Assembly (NCBI RefSeq): GCF_018613835.1
Contig: NZ_JAGGPM010000017.1
Span: 62,655 to 126,654, forward strand
DNA length: 64,000 nt
Direction of reading: 5' to 3'
Source of the DNA: Arthrobacter sp. ISL-5
GTDB lineage: Bacteria; Actinomycetota; Actinomycetes; Actinomycetales; Micrococcaceae
Positions 25,992-34,874 of the stretch are shown here, piece after piece. The notes under the pieces are model-generated. The model did not search any database, had not been told where the DNA came from, and was given only the letters and a program-made list of their open reading frames with translations. A program made the position numbers and the translations under genes. The stretch's first letter is position 1; each line of letters begins with the position of its first letter.

Positions 25992-27251
25992 ATGCCCGTG
26001 CAGCCACAAAGTCGTGACAGCGGACAACCAACAGGAACGAAGGCGGTTGGTGCCGACGCCTCAGGTGCAGGCCCGGAGCAGGAGAACCCTGCGCCGCCTT
26101 TTCCTGACGCGGACCTCATGTACATCGCGGACCTGCTGCCGGCCGGCGAACGGCAGCGCTACCTCGACATCAGGGAGTTCCTGCAGTCCCGGGTACGCGC
26201 CCAGTCCATCGACTACTGGAACCGCGAGGAGTTCCCGTTCGGGCTCCTCGCGGAGATGGGAAAGCGCGGGCTCGGCGGGCTGCAGACGGACGGCACATCC
26301 AAGCTGTTCAAGGGCCTCATGTACGTGGAAGTGGCCCGGGCCGACGTATCCCTCTCGGCCCTGGTGGGCATCCACAACGAGCTCATTGTGGGCATGATCA
26401 ACGAGCTTGGCTCCGAGGAACAAAAGCGGCGCTGGTTGCCCGGCCTGACCGCTTTCACCCAGCTGGGGGCCTTTGCGCTCACTGAGCCGGATCACGGTTC
26501 GGACATCGCCGGCGGCCTGGCCAGCACCGCCCGGCTCGAGAACGGCGAATGGGTGATCAACGGGGCCAAGCGGTGGATCGGCGCCGGCACCATTGCGGAC
26601 TTCGCCCTGGTGTGGGCCCGGGACGTGGCCGACCAGCAGATCAAGGGCTTCATCGTGGAAACGGACCGCCCGGGTTATGCCGCCACGAAGATCGCCAACA
26701 AGATCGGGCTGCGGATCATGCAGAACGCGGACATCGTGCTCGATGACGTCCGGATCCCGGAGGCAAACCTGCTCCCCGGCGCCACCGATTTCTCCAAGGC
26801 CAACGAGCTGCTGCGGGATTCGCGTGCCTGGGTGGGCTGGCAAGGTGCCGGGATCCAGCTGGCCGCGTTCGACGTCGCCCGTTCCTATTCACTGCAGCGC
26901 AGGCAATTCGGCAGGGAACTGGCCCGTTTCCAGCTCATCCAGCAGCAGCTCGCCGAGATCCTGGGCAATGCGTCCGCGTCGCTGGCACTGATGGTTCAGC
27001 TTGCCCGGATCCAGGAGGACGGCAGGCTGGAAATGGCGCAGGCGGCCATGGCCAAGGCCACCACCACCAGGCTCGCGCGCGCGTCGGTGGCCATGGGACG
27101 TTCCCTGCTGGGCGGCAATGGCATCAGCAGCGACTTCGAGATGGGCAAACTGTTCGGCGACGCCGAGATCCTTTACACCTACGAGGGCAGCTACGAGATC
27201 AACTCGCTGATCGTGGCCCGGGCCGTGACGGGGAAATCGGCCTTCGTGTAG
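25992..27251 (+). CDS. Acyl-CoA dehydrogenase, glutaryl-CoA dehydrogenase-like
   Basis: A 419-residue flavoprotein of the acyl-CoA dehydrogenase family. Typical parts are GAFALTEPDHGSDIAG (substrate/FAD), WIGAGTIADF, and YTYEGSYEINSLIVARAVTG near the end, in which Glu398 is in the position of the catalytic base of glutaryl-CoA and related enzymes. A polar 35-residue lead precedes the domain. It oxidises an acyl-CoA to an enoyl-CoA and passes electrons to ETF. Likely oxidises the product of the divergent synthetase. The substrate is not fixed by the sequence. Confidence 0.88.
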   Translation: MPVQPQSRDSGQPTGTKAVGADASGAGPEQENPAPPFPDADLMYIADLLPAGERQRYLDIREFLQSRVRAQSIDYWNREEFPFGLLAEMGKRGLGGLQTDGTSKLFKGLMYVEVARADVSLSALVGIHNELIVGMINELGSEEQKRRWLPGLTAFTQLGAFALTEPDHGSDIAGGLASTARLENGEWVINGAKRWIGAGTIADFALVWARDVADQQIKGFIVETDRPGYAATKIANKIGLRIMQNADIVLDDVRIPEANLLPGATDFSKANELLRDSRAWVGWQGAGIQLAAFDVARSYSLQRRQFGRELARFQLIQQQLAEILGNASASLALMVQLARIQEDGRLEMAQAAMAKATTTRLARASVAMGRSLLGGNGISSDFEMGKLFGDAEILYTYEGSYEINSLIVARAVTGKSAFV

Positions 27252-27302
27252 GACCGGGCTGCACGCTTTTCGGCGCGGCTGGCTGCGGCGGGGCTGCGGC
27301 GG

Positions 27303-27409
27303 GCAAATTTGCACCACTTTCCTGAAGGGACCTGTGCCTGAGGGCTGAACTTCCGCGGGCTGGCCTGGGCTGGCCGCGGGGTCCCGGCGGCAAAACGGTG
27401 CAGAAATGC
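27303..27409. repeat. REPIN-like element, copy A
   Basis: The 107-bp stretch is bounded by inverted termini: gcaaatttgcaccacttt at the left and, on the other strand, gcatttctgcaccgtttt at the right. The GC-rich middle can fold on itself. A second element with the same ends and almost the same length lies at 28063-28170, beyond the DinB-like gene. Confidence 0.55.
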
Positions 27410-27421
27410 GCTGGTTTCGGC

Positions 27422-28003
27422 TCAGCGGGCCGCGGCTTCACGGGCGGCGGCTTCAAGCCGGGCGAAGTGCGCGGCCTTCTCCGTGTCGCTCCGCATCGGG
27501 AGGTTGGGGTCGTTGGGGCCCTGCCCTGCGGCGCCGTCGATAAGTTCGCGGAGGATGTCGGCGTGCCCCAGGTGCTGGGCCGTCTCGGAGCACATGTGCA
27601 CCAGGATCTGCTGCAGGGTTACGTGCTTGCGCTCCTCGGGCCACCACGGCACCACGCCGGGCGCGTCGAGCGCAAGGGCCTCGATGGTGGCATCGCTGTG
27701 CTCCGCCGAGAAACGGTGCAGGGCGATGATGTCCGCCCGGGTCTCGGCCGGCGTCGCCCACATATCCGCATCCGGTTCGGCGCCGTCATCGAGCCATGGC
27801 ATGTCCTGCTCGCTCGGGCGTCCGAAGACCTCGCCGAAGTAGCCGAGCTCCACGCTGGCGACGTGCTTCACGAGGCCCAGGAGGTTGGTGCCGGTGGGAG
27901 TCATGGGACGGCGGACGTCGTATTCGTCAAGGCCGTCGAGCTTGGCGAGGAGTTGGGCCCGGCGCGTCTTCAAATAGCGGTGCAGAATCCCTTTGTCATC
28001 CAT
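27422..28003 (-). CDS. DinB-family (DUF664) protein
   Basis: A 193-residue four-helix-bundle protein with the DUF664/DinB pattern: LLGLVKHVASVELGYFGEVFG with the first metal His, and ILVHMCSETAQHLGHADILRELIDG with the second and third. Related proteins include mycothiol-dependent transferases, but activity here is unknown. The ATG at 28003 is used; a GTG nine bases upstream is equally possible and neither has a strong site. It stands alone between two REPIN-like elements. Confidence 0.85.
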   Translation of the reverse strand: MDDKGILHRYLKTRRAQLLAKLDGLDEYDVRRPMTPTGTNLLGLVKHVASVELGYFGEVFGRPSEQDMPWLDDGAEPDADMWATPAETRADIIALHRFSAEHSDATIEALALDAPGVVPWWPEERKHVTLQQILVHMCSETAQHLGHADILRELIDGAAGQGPNDPNLPMRSDTEKAAHFARLEAAAREAAAR

Positions 28004-28062
28004 AGCGGGCACTATACCGAGGTAGCTTGGGCGCGGGCTGTCACACTCGCTGGCCGCCGGCA

Positions 28063-28170
28063 GCAGTTATGCACCACTTTGCCGCGCCGGCCGGTCCGGC
28101 AAGCCCGGAATCAAGCCCGGGATGACGGGCGGCACCGGCCTTGGAGCCGCGGAAAAAGGTGCAGAAATGC
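28063..28170. repeat. REPIN-like element, copy B
   Basis: The 108-bp stretch begins gcagttatgcaccacttt and ends with the complement of gcatttctgcaccttttt, so it has the same inverted termini and orientation as 27303-27409 but a different GC-rich interior. Confidence 0.55.
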
Positions 28171-28206
28171 GCCGGAACAGCCGGACAGCCAAGGCCGCGG
28201 AGGGCA

Positions 28207-28251
28207 AAAAACTCCCCTGTTCGTGCTCAGGGCACGGACAGGGGAGTTTTT
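28207..28251. terminator. Long bidirectional terminator after the cold-shock gene
   Basis: A continuous 20-bp stem (aaaaactcccctgt, a T-G pair, then cgtgc) with a 5-nt loop, bounded by A and T runs on the two sides, lies just after the minus-strand cold-shock stop. It is the best textbook intrinsic terminator in the window. Confidence 0.9.
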
Positions 28252-28257
28252 AAGCCG

Positions 28258-28461
28258 TTACAGCGGGCGAATGTTCTCTGCCTGCGGGCCCTTGGGGCCC
28301 TGGGTCACATCGAATTCGACTTTCTGGTTTTCGTCCAGGGAGCGGTAGCCGCTGCTGGCAATTGCCGAATAGTGGGCGAAAACATCTGCTGATCCGTCAT
28401 CCGGAGCGATGAAGCCAAAACCCTTTTCGGCGTTGAACCATTTAACTGTGCCTGTTGCCAT
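28258..28461 (-). CDS. cspA: Cold-shock protein CspA family
   Basis: A 67-residue single OB-fold protein with RNP1 KGFGFIAP and RNP2 DVFAHY, and the usual ends [15 protein letters not shown] and [12 protein letters not shown]. It binds single-stranded RNA and DNA and melts structure during cold or other stress. The ribosome site aaaggaag is well placed. A leader of up to about 260 bp separates it from the next gene; such leaders often control cspA expression, but no defined element could be assigned here. Confidence 0.95.
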   Translation of the reverse strand: MATGTVKWFNAEKGFGFIAPDDGSADVFAHYSAIASSGYRSLDENQKVEFDVTQGPKGPQAENIRPL

Positions 28462-28698
28462 TACTACTACTTCCTTTGTAACCCTTTTCTGGTCCTGCTC
28501 CGACGGCAGGCAGATGCGGAGATGTTTTCCGCTGTCTCAAACCTAGGGTGCGCACGCTGGGCGTGCAATAGCTACGGTCATCAACTGCCCCTCCTGTAAC
28601 GGCAGATTTTTGTCCAGAAAGGTCAGGCGGCCGTCGTTTTGCGGACTTCGGCCGGGCCGATTTGAAGATTTCCGGGCCCCGGAAAGACTGAATCCACC

Positions 28699-28715
28699 GG
28701 AGCCCGGCCGGCTCC
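28699..28715 (-). terminator. Weak hairpin after the PEP-synthase-like gene
   Basis: A 6-bp stem (ggagcc) with a 5-nt loop lies 12 bp beyond the minus-strand stop. It has no T run. The rest of the 265-bp gap 28462-28726 shows nothing coding. Confidence 0.35.
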
Positions 28716-28726
28716 CAAACACTCCT

Positions 28727-31654
28727 CTAAGGACCGGACTGCGTCACGGTCCCAGCGTCGCTAACGGTCCCGCCGTCGGTTGCGGTCTCAACCGCGGTGA
28801 TGGTCCCGGCGGCTCCGTCCACGACGACAGTCTGGCCGGTGCGCAGCCTGGTGGTGGCGTCCGGCACGCCGACGACGGCAGGGATGCCGTATTCACGGGC
28901 TACCACTGCACCGTGCGAGATGACCCCGCCCATCTCCATCACCAGGGCACCGGCGGTCAGGAAAAGCGGGGTCCAGCCGGGATCGGTGGACGGCGCCACC
29001 AGGATTTCCCCTGGTTCCAGATGCGCGCCCACGGGGTCCAGGATCACCCTGACCCGGCCCGCGGCGGTGCCGGCCGACGCAGGTGTTCCAACGAGGGCGC
29101 CGGAGGGTGCAGCCGCGCTGGCGACTGCGGCCTCGACGTCTGTGCCGTCGGAGAGCAGGAGCCGCGGTACGCGCCTCCGCCGAAGTTCCGCGTCATAGAT
29201 CCGACGGCGCTCGGCAATCATTCCCTTCAGCTCGCCGCCACGAAGGCCCACCCGGACCTCGTCGAACGTCAGGAAAAAGACGTCGTCCGCCGCCCCAATG
29301 GTGCCGGCCCTGGCCAGCTCGGCGCCAATGGCCACGAGCTGCCTGTGGACTTCGCCAAAGACGGTCACAACGTAGAACTTGGGCAGTTCGCGCAGGCCGG
29401 CCAGCTGCCGCGTCCGGTGCAGGCACACAGCCACCATGCGGCCCCGCAACCGGCTCACTGCCCCGGCCCGTGCCACGAGGCTGCGGATTCTGGCCTCTGC
29501 ATGGTCGGCAGCCCGCTCGAACTGCCGGTCCGGGGCCAACTCGGGATCCTCCACCCTGAGGTAGTTGGAGATCATTCCCAGAATGTGGTCCGGCTTCTCG
29601 GACCACCGCGGCATGCCGAGGTCGATTTCCGCCACGGCCCGGTGGCCGTACCGTTCCAGGAAGCGGCGCAGACCGGCCTGGGCCACCGGCGGTAGCGCAC
29701 CGGCGGCATAGCTGACAGCCAGTTCGCCGGGACGCCTGCCCAGGAATGCCTCCCGCGAGGCGGCGTCGTCGCGGACGGAAACAGCCAGGCGCCACAGTTC
29801 AAGGTCCATTTCGGTGGTCACGTTGTGGGGGAGTCCGCGCAGGACGGCCTCCAGCTCCCGGGGCTCGGCAACTCCGCGGAGAAGCCAGCGGGCTAGTCCC
29901 AGCATTGCGTAACCGGCGGCTGGTGCCGGCAGCGTGGTCCGGATCAGGCCGTCAACTGTGCGGGCCGGGACGTTCTGGGCGTGGTCCAGCCGCCTGAACA
30001 CTGTGGCGGGTTCGGCCAGGGCCAGGTCAGCCTCAAGCCGCTTACCGAAGCGCAATGCCCGGCGTAGCTCGGCCTTGGGCCGGACGACGGCCCGGATCAG
30101 GGCGGGGACCAGCCAAACCATCGTGGCGAGGCCTGCCGTGCCGTCCCTGCCACGCCCTTCCGATGCCCTAAGTTTGGACGGCCGGGGCTGGCCTTTAGTG
30201 ACGCCGAACCTCGGGTCGTCGAGGAGGGCCGGCAGAACAGAAGCCGATCTCCCGTCCGCCAAGGGCAGCCACTTCAGCAGCATCCGGCGGCCGGACGCGG
30301 TGCGGATCAAAGGTGTCAGGTCCACGTACATGCGCAGCCCGGGGTTGACATAGGCCCAGGGCGACCTGCGGCTCCCCACACTTCCCATGACTGAGAGCCC
30401 CATCGGCGTGAGGGGACGCGTCAGCCCCTGCAGCAGGGTGCCGCACAGATACACGCGGGTTTCAGCAGCCGGGACCGATTCCAGCCCGAAAGGCTTGGCG
30501 GACGATGGATCAGGCAGGGGGTACAGGGTGGTGATTGGCCGGGACTGGGTCAGCCAGATTTTGCCGTCGGCGTCGATGACCCATTCCACGTCCTGCGGTT
30601 CCCCGAAATGCTCCTGGGCGGCCACTCCCAACGATGCGAGTTCGCGGAGCTGCGCGCCGGAAAGGACCGGGCTGCCTCCGCCGTCGCCTTTTCCGCCGTC
30701 GCCTTTTCCGGAGCCGCCGCGTCCGGGGCTGGACTGCCGGATCTTTCCCGTGGCCGTCTCCACCACGAAATGGTCCGGAGTGACCGCTCCGGAAACGACT
30801 GCCTGCCCGGGGCCGGCGCTCGCATCGATGACCGTCTCGCCGCGCGTTCCGGCGACCGGGTTTGCGCTGAACAGCACGCCGGCGGCGGCAGCGTCCACAA
30901 CATGCTGGACGACGACGGCGAGGGCGACGTCGCTATGGCGGATCCCGTTGGCCGAGCGGTACGCAACTGCCCGGTCCGTCCAGAGCGAGGCCCAGCAGCG
31001 CCGGAGTGCCTGAATCACGGCGTCGGCTCCGACGACATCGAGGAAGGAATCCTGTTGCCCGGCGAAGCTCGCGAAGGGGAGGTCCTCGGCAGTGGCGGAG
31101 GACCGCACCGCCACGGCGGGTGGGTTGCCGGCGGGCGGGCTGACAGCAGCGGGCGACGTGCCGTCCTCGGGCGGCCCGTCAGACGAGCGTGTGCCGTCGG
31201 CGGAAACGGGTGCGTTGCCCATGGCGGCGTAGGCGCCGCGGACGGCAGCCTCCACCTCAGGCGGGACCGGTGCCGTTCCCACGAGCTCCCGTGCACGCTT
31301 CGCAATCTCGCGCTGGGTGCTCTCGCGCTCGGCGTTCTCCCGCGGTGAAGTCTGCTGTGCACCCTCACGCTGGGCAGTCTCATTGCCGGATGGACTGCCT
31401 GTGGCCGGCGCCTCGCCGATGGGTGCCCCGGCCGCCAGGGCGTCGAGGCGGGCGGCCAGCGCCTCCAGCTCGGGCGGAACCGCCATCATGTAGGCGGCCG
31501 TGGTCAGGCAGAACCCGGCCGGCACGGGGAAACCGGCATTGGCGAGCCTGCCGAGATTCAGGGCTTTGCCACCCACGAGCAACAGGGACCCGGAGCCCAG
31601 CCTGCCGAGGTCCAGCACGAGCCGGTCAGGCGTGGCGCTCTCCGGAGGGCCCAT
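28727..31654 (-). CDS. PEP synthase/rifampin phosphotransferase-like protein
   Basis: A 975-residue protein with an N-terminal ATP-grasp domain (LVGGKALNLGRLANAGFPVPAGF, AVRSSATAEDLPFASFAGQQDSF, VLFSANPVAGTRGE, and DVEWVIDADGKIWLTQSRPI), a roughly 450-residue middle part, and a C-terminal phosphohistidine domain with GGVISHGAVVAREYGIPAVV. The His domain is last and there is no PEP-binding barrel, which is the order of rifampin phosphotransferase rather than of PEP synthase. Two Gly/Ser/Glu-rich low-complexity inserts are seen in the ATP-grasp part (about 85-130 and 305-330). True substrate is unknown; rifamycins are one possibility. Confidence 0.8.
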   Translation of the reverse strand: MGPPESATPDRLVLDLGRLGSGSLLLVGGKALNLGRLANAGFPVPAGFCLTTAAYMMAVPPELEALAARLDALAAGAPIGEAPATGSPSGNETAQREGAQQTSPRENAERESTQREIAKRARELVGTAPVPPEVEAAVRGAYAAMGNAPVSADGTRSSDGPPEDGTSPAAVSPPAGNPPAVAVRSSATAEDLPFASFAGQQDSFLDVVGADAVIQALRRCWASLWTDRAVAYRSANGIRHSDVALAVVVQHVVDAAAAGVLFSANPVAGTRGETVIDASAGPGQAVVSGAVTPDHFVVETATGKIRQSSPGRGGSGKGDGGKGDGGGSPVLSGAQLRELASLGVAAQEHFGEPQDVEWVIDADGKIWLTQSRPITTLYPLPDPSSAKPFGLESVPAAETRVYLCGTLLQGLTRPLTPMGLSVMGSVGSRRSPWAYVNPGLRMYVDLTPLIRTASGRRMLLKWLPLADGRSASVLPALLDDPRFGVTKGQPRPSKLRASEGRGRDGTAGLATMVWLVPALIRAVVRPKAELRRALRFGKRLEADLALAEPATVFRRLDHAQNVPARTVDGLIRTTLPAPAAGYAMLGLARWLLRGVAEPRELEAVLRGLPHNVTTEMDLELWRLAVSVRDDAASREAFLGRRPGELAVSYAAGALPPVAQAGLRRFLERYGHRAVAEIDLGMPRWSEKPDHILGMISNYLRVEDPELAPDRQFERAADHAEARIRSLVARAGAVSRLRGRMVAVCLHRTRQLAGLRELPKFYVVTVFGEVHRQLVAIGAELARAGTIGAADDVFFLTFDEVRVGLRGGELKGMIAERRRIYDAELRRRRVPRLLLSDGTDVEAAVASAAAPSGALVGTPASAGTAAGRVRVILDPVGAHLEPGEILVAPSTDPGWTPLFLTAGALVMEMGGVISHGAVVAREYGIPAVVGVPDATTRLRTGQTVVVDGAAGTITAVETATDGGTVSDAGTVTQSGP

Positions 31655-31702
31655 GTCCTGTGCCTCGTTTCTGGTCAGGGTTTCGCTCGTCTGCTTTCCG
31701 GG

Positions 31703-32023
31703 CTACGCGGTGGTGTCCGACCCCTGGCCGGTGTCCTCCCACTGCACGTCGAGATTGCGGAATACCGGGGGCCCGTCACACAGGGCAGCCATCTTGGCGG
31801 CGAAGTCCGACGTTTCCGGCCGGTTGGAGTTCTCCATCGCCGACTCGTAGGAGTCGAATTCCACGATGGTGAGGTACGTTCCGGGCCGGTCGCGGTCCGC
31901 TGTCGCGATGATGCGGCGGAACGTCGGGGCGGTGGTTCCCTCGGTTCTTGACGGCCGGCCCAGCTGTTCGATCTCCTCGATCCGGGAGGTCTGGAATTCG
32001 ATGATCTGCACAAACCCGGCCAT
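31703..32023 (-). CDS. ABM-like dimeric alpha/beta-barrel protein
   Basis: A 106-residue protein with GFVQIIEFQTSRIEEIEQLG, GTYLTIVEFDSYESAMENSNRPET and PVFRNLDVQWED, the strand-helix pattern of the antibiotic biosynthesis monooxygenase (ABM) and related ferredoxin-like barrels. No catalytic residue can be assigned with certainty. The ATG at 32023 is preferred because gaggag lies in front; a longer frame has no ribosome site. Confidence 0.75.
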   Translation of the reverse strand: MAGFVQIIEFQTSRIEEIEQLGRPSRTEGTTAPTFRRIIATADRDRPGTYLTIVEFDSYESAMENSNRPETSDFAAKMAALCDGPPVFRNLDVQWEDTGQGSDTTA

Positions 32024-32257
32024 GACGGCTCCTCGACGGCGGTGGATGCTGGTGCGGATCACGGTAGACCCGGTGCTCAGGCAACGCAAGGGCCCGGGAC
32101 GGGTTCGGGCGTGCAAGTGAGTCTAGCCCCGGGCGGCAGCCGTCCTGACCCTGTTTCGCGCCGGACGAGCCGCGACACGCACCCACCGCGGCGTGTTGCC
32201 CACGCTGGTCGGCCGAACAAGGTCACGACGGCGCGCAGGTTGAGCACGGCAGTTCTC

Positions 32258-32882
32258 CTAGCGCATCCCCTCGCGGCGGATCGCGGTGGCGATGGCAGCT
32301 GCACGGGTCTCGACGCCGAGCTTGGCGTAGATGTGAGCGAGGTGGGTCTTGACCGTCGCCTCGGAGATGAACAGCCGCTGGCCGAGTTCCCGGTTACTGA
32401 GTCCCTCGGTGAGCAGGCTCCACAGCTCGGCCTCCCGCGGGGTCAGCACCTCGTCCGGATTGCGCAGCTGCTGGAACAGCCTGGAGGCCACGGGCGCGCT
32501 CATCACGCTCCTGCCCTGCACGGCGCCGCGGACGGCGGCGAAGATCTCCTCCGGCGCGGCGTCCTTGAGCAGGTAACACATGGCGCCCGCGTCCACGGCT
32601 CGGACAATGTCTGCGTCGGAATCGTAGGTGGTGAACACGAGAACGGCTTGGCTGCGGTTGCGCTCGCGGAGCTTCCGGATGGCCTCAATCCCGTCCATGC
32701 CGGGACCCATGGCCAGGCATCACCACGACGGCGGGGGAGTGATCCGCCACAGCCGCCAGCGCTTCCTCGCCGGAGGACGCCTCGGCCACCACCTCGATGT
32801 CCGGCCGGGTGCCGAGCAGGGCCTTGAGCCCGCTGCGGACCACGAGGTGATCGTCCACCAGGAGGACGGTGATGGCGCTCAT
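32258..32882 (-). pseudogene. NarL/SenR-type response regulator, frameshifted
   Basis: Read from 32882 the receiver domain runs [22 protein letters not shown] to PAVVVM (residue 55) and then goes out of frame. The expected continuation ([16 protein letters not shown] to the LuxR-type helix-turn-helix LTPREAELWSLLTEGLSNRELGQRL) is in another frame, ending at 32258. Restoring two bases between 32717 and 32718 gives ATG-GAC-CTG and a normal family protein of about 207 residues. The missing bases are in the codon for the phospho-acceptor Asp. The start overlaps the kinase stop (ATGA), so the pair is an operon. It is either a real mutation or a sequencing/assembly error; a truncated DNA-binding protein from ATG 32710 is conceivable. 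Confidence 0.85.
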
Positions 32883-34069
32883 TCTTCTCCCCTGACCGGC
32901 AGCTGGGCGGCCACGATCGTTCCTTCGCCCGGCGTGCTTTCCACGGAGAAGGCTCCGCCGAGCTGCTCCACGCGTTGCCGCATGGCCCGCAGCCCGTACC
33001 CTCCGGCGTCCGACGGCGGTGCTGTCGCCGCCGGATCGAAGCCGGCGCCGTCGTCGTAAATGTCCAGGGTGACGGCGTCCGGCAGGAAACCCAGCGTGAC
33101 AGTGGCGTTCGCCGCGGAGGCATGGAGTTTGATGTTGGCCGCGGCGCTCTGCACCACCCTGAGCAGTGCATGGCGGACCTCGGCGGGGACAGGCCGCGGT
33201 TCGCCGGTGACCAGCAGCCTGGCATCCGGCACGTACTGGGACGCCGCCTGCAGCAGGGCGTCCGGCAGCGGAGAGGCATCGAGCCCCGGGGAAGCCAGTT
33301 CATGGACCAGGCTGCGGGTATCGGACAGGTTGTGCCGGAGCAGTTCGCTGGCCTGGCGAAGGTCCTGCCGGGATGTGGGGCCGGGCCAGGCGCGGTTGGC
33401 CGCTTCGAGGAGGAGGAGGCTGCTGGCCAGGCCCTGGGTTACGGTGTCGTGGATTTCGCGGGAGACGCGCTCGCGTTCAGCGATGGTGCCTGCACGGCGT
33501 TCGCTGGCCGCCAGCTGCCCCTGGGCGAGCGACACCTCGGCGTGCAGGCGGCGCTGTTCGGCGGCGTCGTGTTCTATGCGGTCGTAGATCAGCGTCAGCA
33601 TGACCCCGACGGCGAGCGGACCCAGCAACATGGCGAGATCGGTGCCGTCGCTCAGCCGGAACAGCCCGACGGCGGTGGCGGCCGCCGTCGCGCCGGCCGC
33701 AACATAGGCCACAGCGCCCGTGAACGCCGTGCGGCAGAGGAAGAACAGCGCGAACGAGCACCAGGCGAAGCTGGGGGCGGAAATCACCAGCAGTGCCCAG
33801 GCCGCCACGAGGGCAAACATCCAGACCGCCCAGGGGCGCCGGCGCTGGGCCAACACGGCGATGACGGCGTAGAGGGCACAGGCCGCGGCCGCCAGGCCCA
33901 GGACCAGGAGGTTGTCCTGCGGGCTGTGCCGCATCACGTAGCGCACCACGGACGCCACCATCAGCACCGCGAATCCAAGGTGGACGGCGGCGTCAATCCG
34001 GCCCAGCCGGCCGCTGCCCTGTGCTGCGGGCAGTACTTCTGGGGATGCGGCTGGGGCTGAGGAAGGCAT
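32879..34069 (-). CDS. NarL-class sensor histidine kinase, SenS-like
   Basis: A 396-residue kinase with about five to six membrane helices in the first 165 residues, a coiled linker, the phospho-acceptor motif [15 protein letters not shown] with His207, and an ATP-binding domain with DDGAGFDP and [12 protein letters not shown]. In the N box the usual Glu is Ser308 ([13 protein letters not shown], Asn312 kept), which may be a subfamily trait. The gene order kinase-regulator with a divergent secreted heme-binding protein is that of Streptomyces SenS/SenR/HbpS, so it may respond to heme or redox stress. The regulator gene downstream is frameshifted. Confidence 0.85.
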   Translation of the reverse strand: MPSSAPAASPEVLPAAQGSGRLGRIDAAVHLGFAVLMVASVVRYVMRHSPQDNLLVLGLAAAACALYAVIAVLAQRRRPWAVWMFALVAAWALLVISAPSFAWCSFALFFLCRTAFTGAVAYVAAGATAAATAVGLFRLSDGTDLAMLLGPLAVGVMLTLIYDRIEHDAAEQRRLHAEVSLAQGQLAASERRAGTIAERERVSREIHDTVTQGLASSLLLLEAANRAWPGPTSRQDLRQASELLRHNLSDTRSLVHELASPGLDASPLPDALLQAASQYVPDARLLVTGEPRPVPAEVRHALLRVVQSAAANIKLHASAANATVTLGFLPDAVTLDIYDDGAGFDPAATAPPSDAGGYGLRAMRQRVEQLGGAFSVESTPGEGTIVAAQLPVRGEE

Positions 34070-34236
34070 TGGGGGATCCGGTTCGGGTGGTTGAAGTGCT
34101 ACCCACCATGCTATTGCCCGCGCCGTTGCTGGTCTCTCAGCCTTTTGGCTGATCCCGCCAGCCCGAAGTACGACGGCGGCCCACCTGAAGGCCCGATGTG
34201 CCCAATTCGGCCGGGCGGCACGATGGAAAAGTAGCC

Positions 34237-34260
34237 GTTCAGGCCGTTTGAGTTCAGGCC
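34237..34260. promoter_or_regulatory. Direct repeat before the HbpS-like gene
   Basis: The 9-mer gttcaggcc occurs at 34237 and 34252, 15 bp apart, 20 bp before the start of the heme-binding gene. It may be a regulator site (a SenR-type factor would be a candidate) or part of the leader. The rest of the 210-bp divergent gap holds no clear element. Confidence 0.35.
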
Positions 34261-34279
34261 CAGTTTAAGGAGAACCACC

Positions 34280-34864
34280 GTGAAGAAGTCCCAGAAGATT
34301 CTTGCCGCTGCAGCAGCAGGGGCGGTCGTGCTGACCGCCGGCGTAACCGCGGTTGCCAATGCCAGTATGGCTCCGGCATCTGCAGCTCCCGCGGCCGTGC
34401 CGGCAGCGGTGCCGGCGGCGGACGTCCAGCCCGTGCCCGAAAACGTCGTGGCCCAGAACAGGATCAGCGTGGGCGCCTCAGCGAAGGCCGTCGGTGCCGC
34501 GCTGGCCAAGTGCCAGGCGGACAAGCTGCCGTTCGTGACCGTTGCCCTCGTGGACCGGTTCGGCACGGTGCAGGCCATTCTGCGCGGCGACAACGCGGCC
34601 GAGCACACCATCGAGTCCGCCAAGCAGAAGGCCTACACCGCCGCCGTGTTTGGCGCGCCCACGAGTGAGCTGGCCAAGCGCATCACCGGCAGCGGACCCA
34701 GCATCGCCGACCTGCCGGGCACCCTTTACCTGCCCGGCGGCGTCCCGCTCAAGGTGAATGGCGCCTCCGTGGCAGGGATCGGTGTGGGCGGCGCTCCCGA
34801 CGGCAAGCTTGACGAGGCCTGCGCAGTTGCCGGCGCCGAGGCGATTGCCGGAACCACGAAGTAG
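34280..34864 (+). CDS. Secreted heme-binding protein, HbpS/GlcG-like
   Basis: A 194-residue protein with a Sec signal peptide (KKSQKILAAAAAGAVVLTAGVTAVANA) and a short Ala/Pro-rich linker, then a DUF336 domain: LPFVTVALVDRFGTVQAILRGDNAAEHTIESAKQKAYTAAVFG and LPGGVPLKVNGASVAGIGVGGAPDGKLDEACA. DUF336 includes HbpS, an extracellular heme-binding protein that modulates the SenS kinase in Streptomyces. Divergent from a SenS-like kinase gene, which supports the same pairing. GTG start follows aaggagaa. Confidence 0.85.
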   Translation: MKKSQKILAAAAAGAVVLTAGVTAVANASMAPASAAPAAVPAAVPAADVQPVPENVVAQNRISVGASAKAVGAALAKCQADKLPFVTVALVDRFGTVQAILRGDNAAEHTIESAKQKAYTAAVFGAPTSELAKRITGSGPSIADLPGTLYLPGGVPLKVNGASVAGIGVGGAPDGKLDEACAVAGAEAIAGTTK

Positions 34865-34874
34865 GCTCTGGTCC

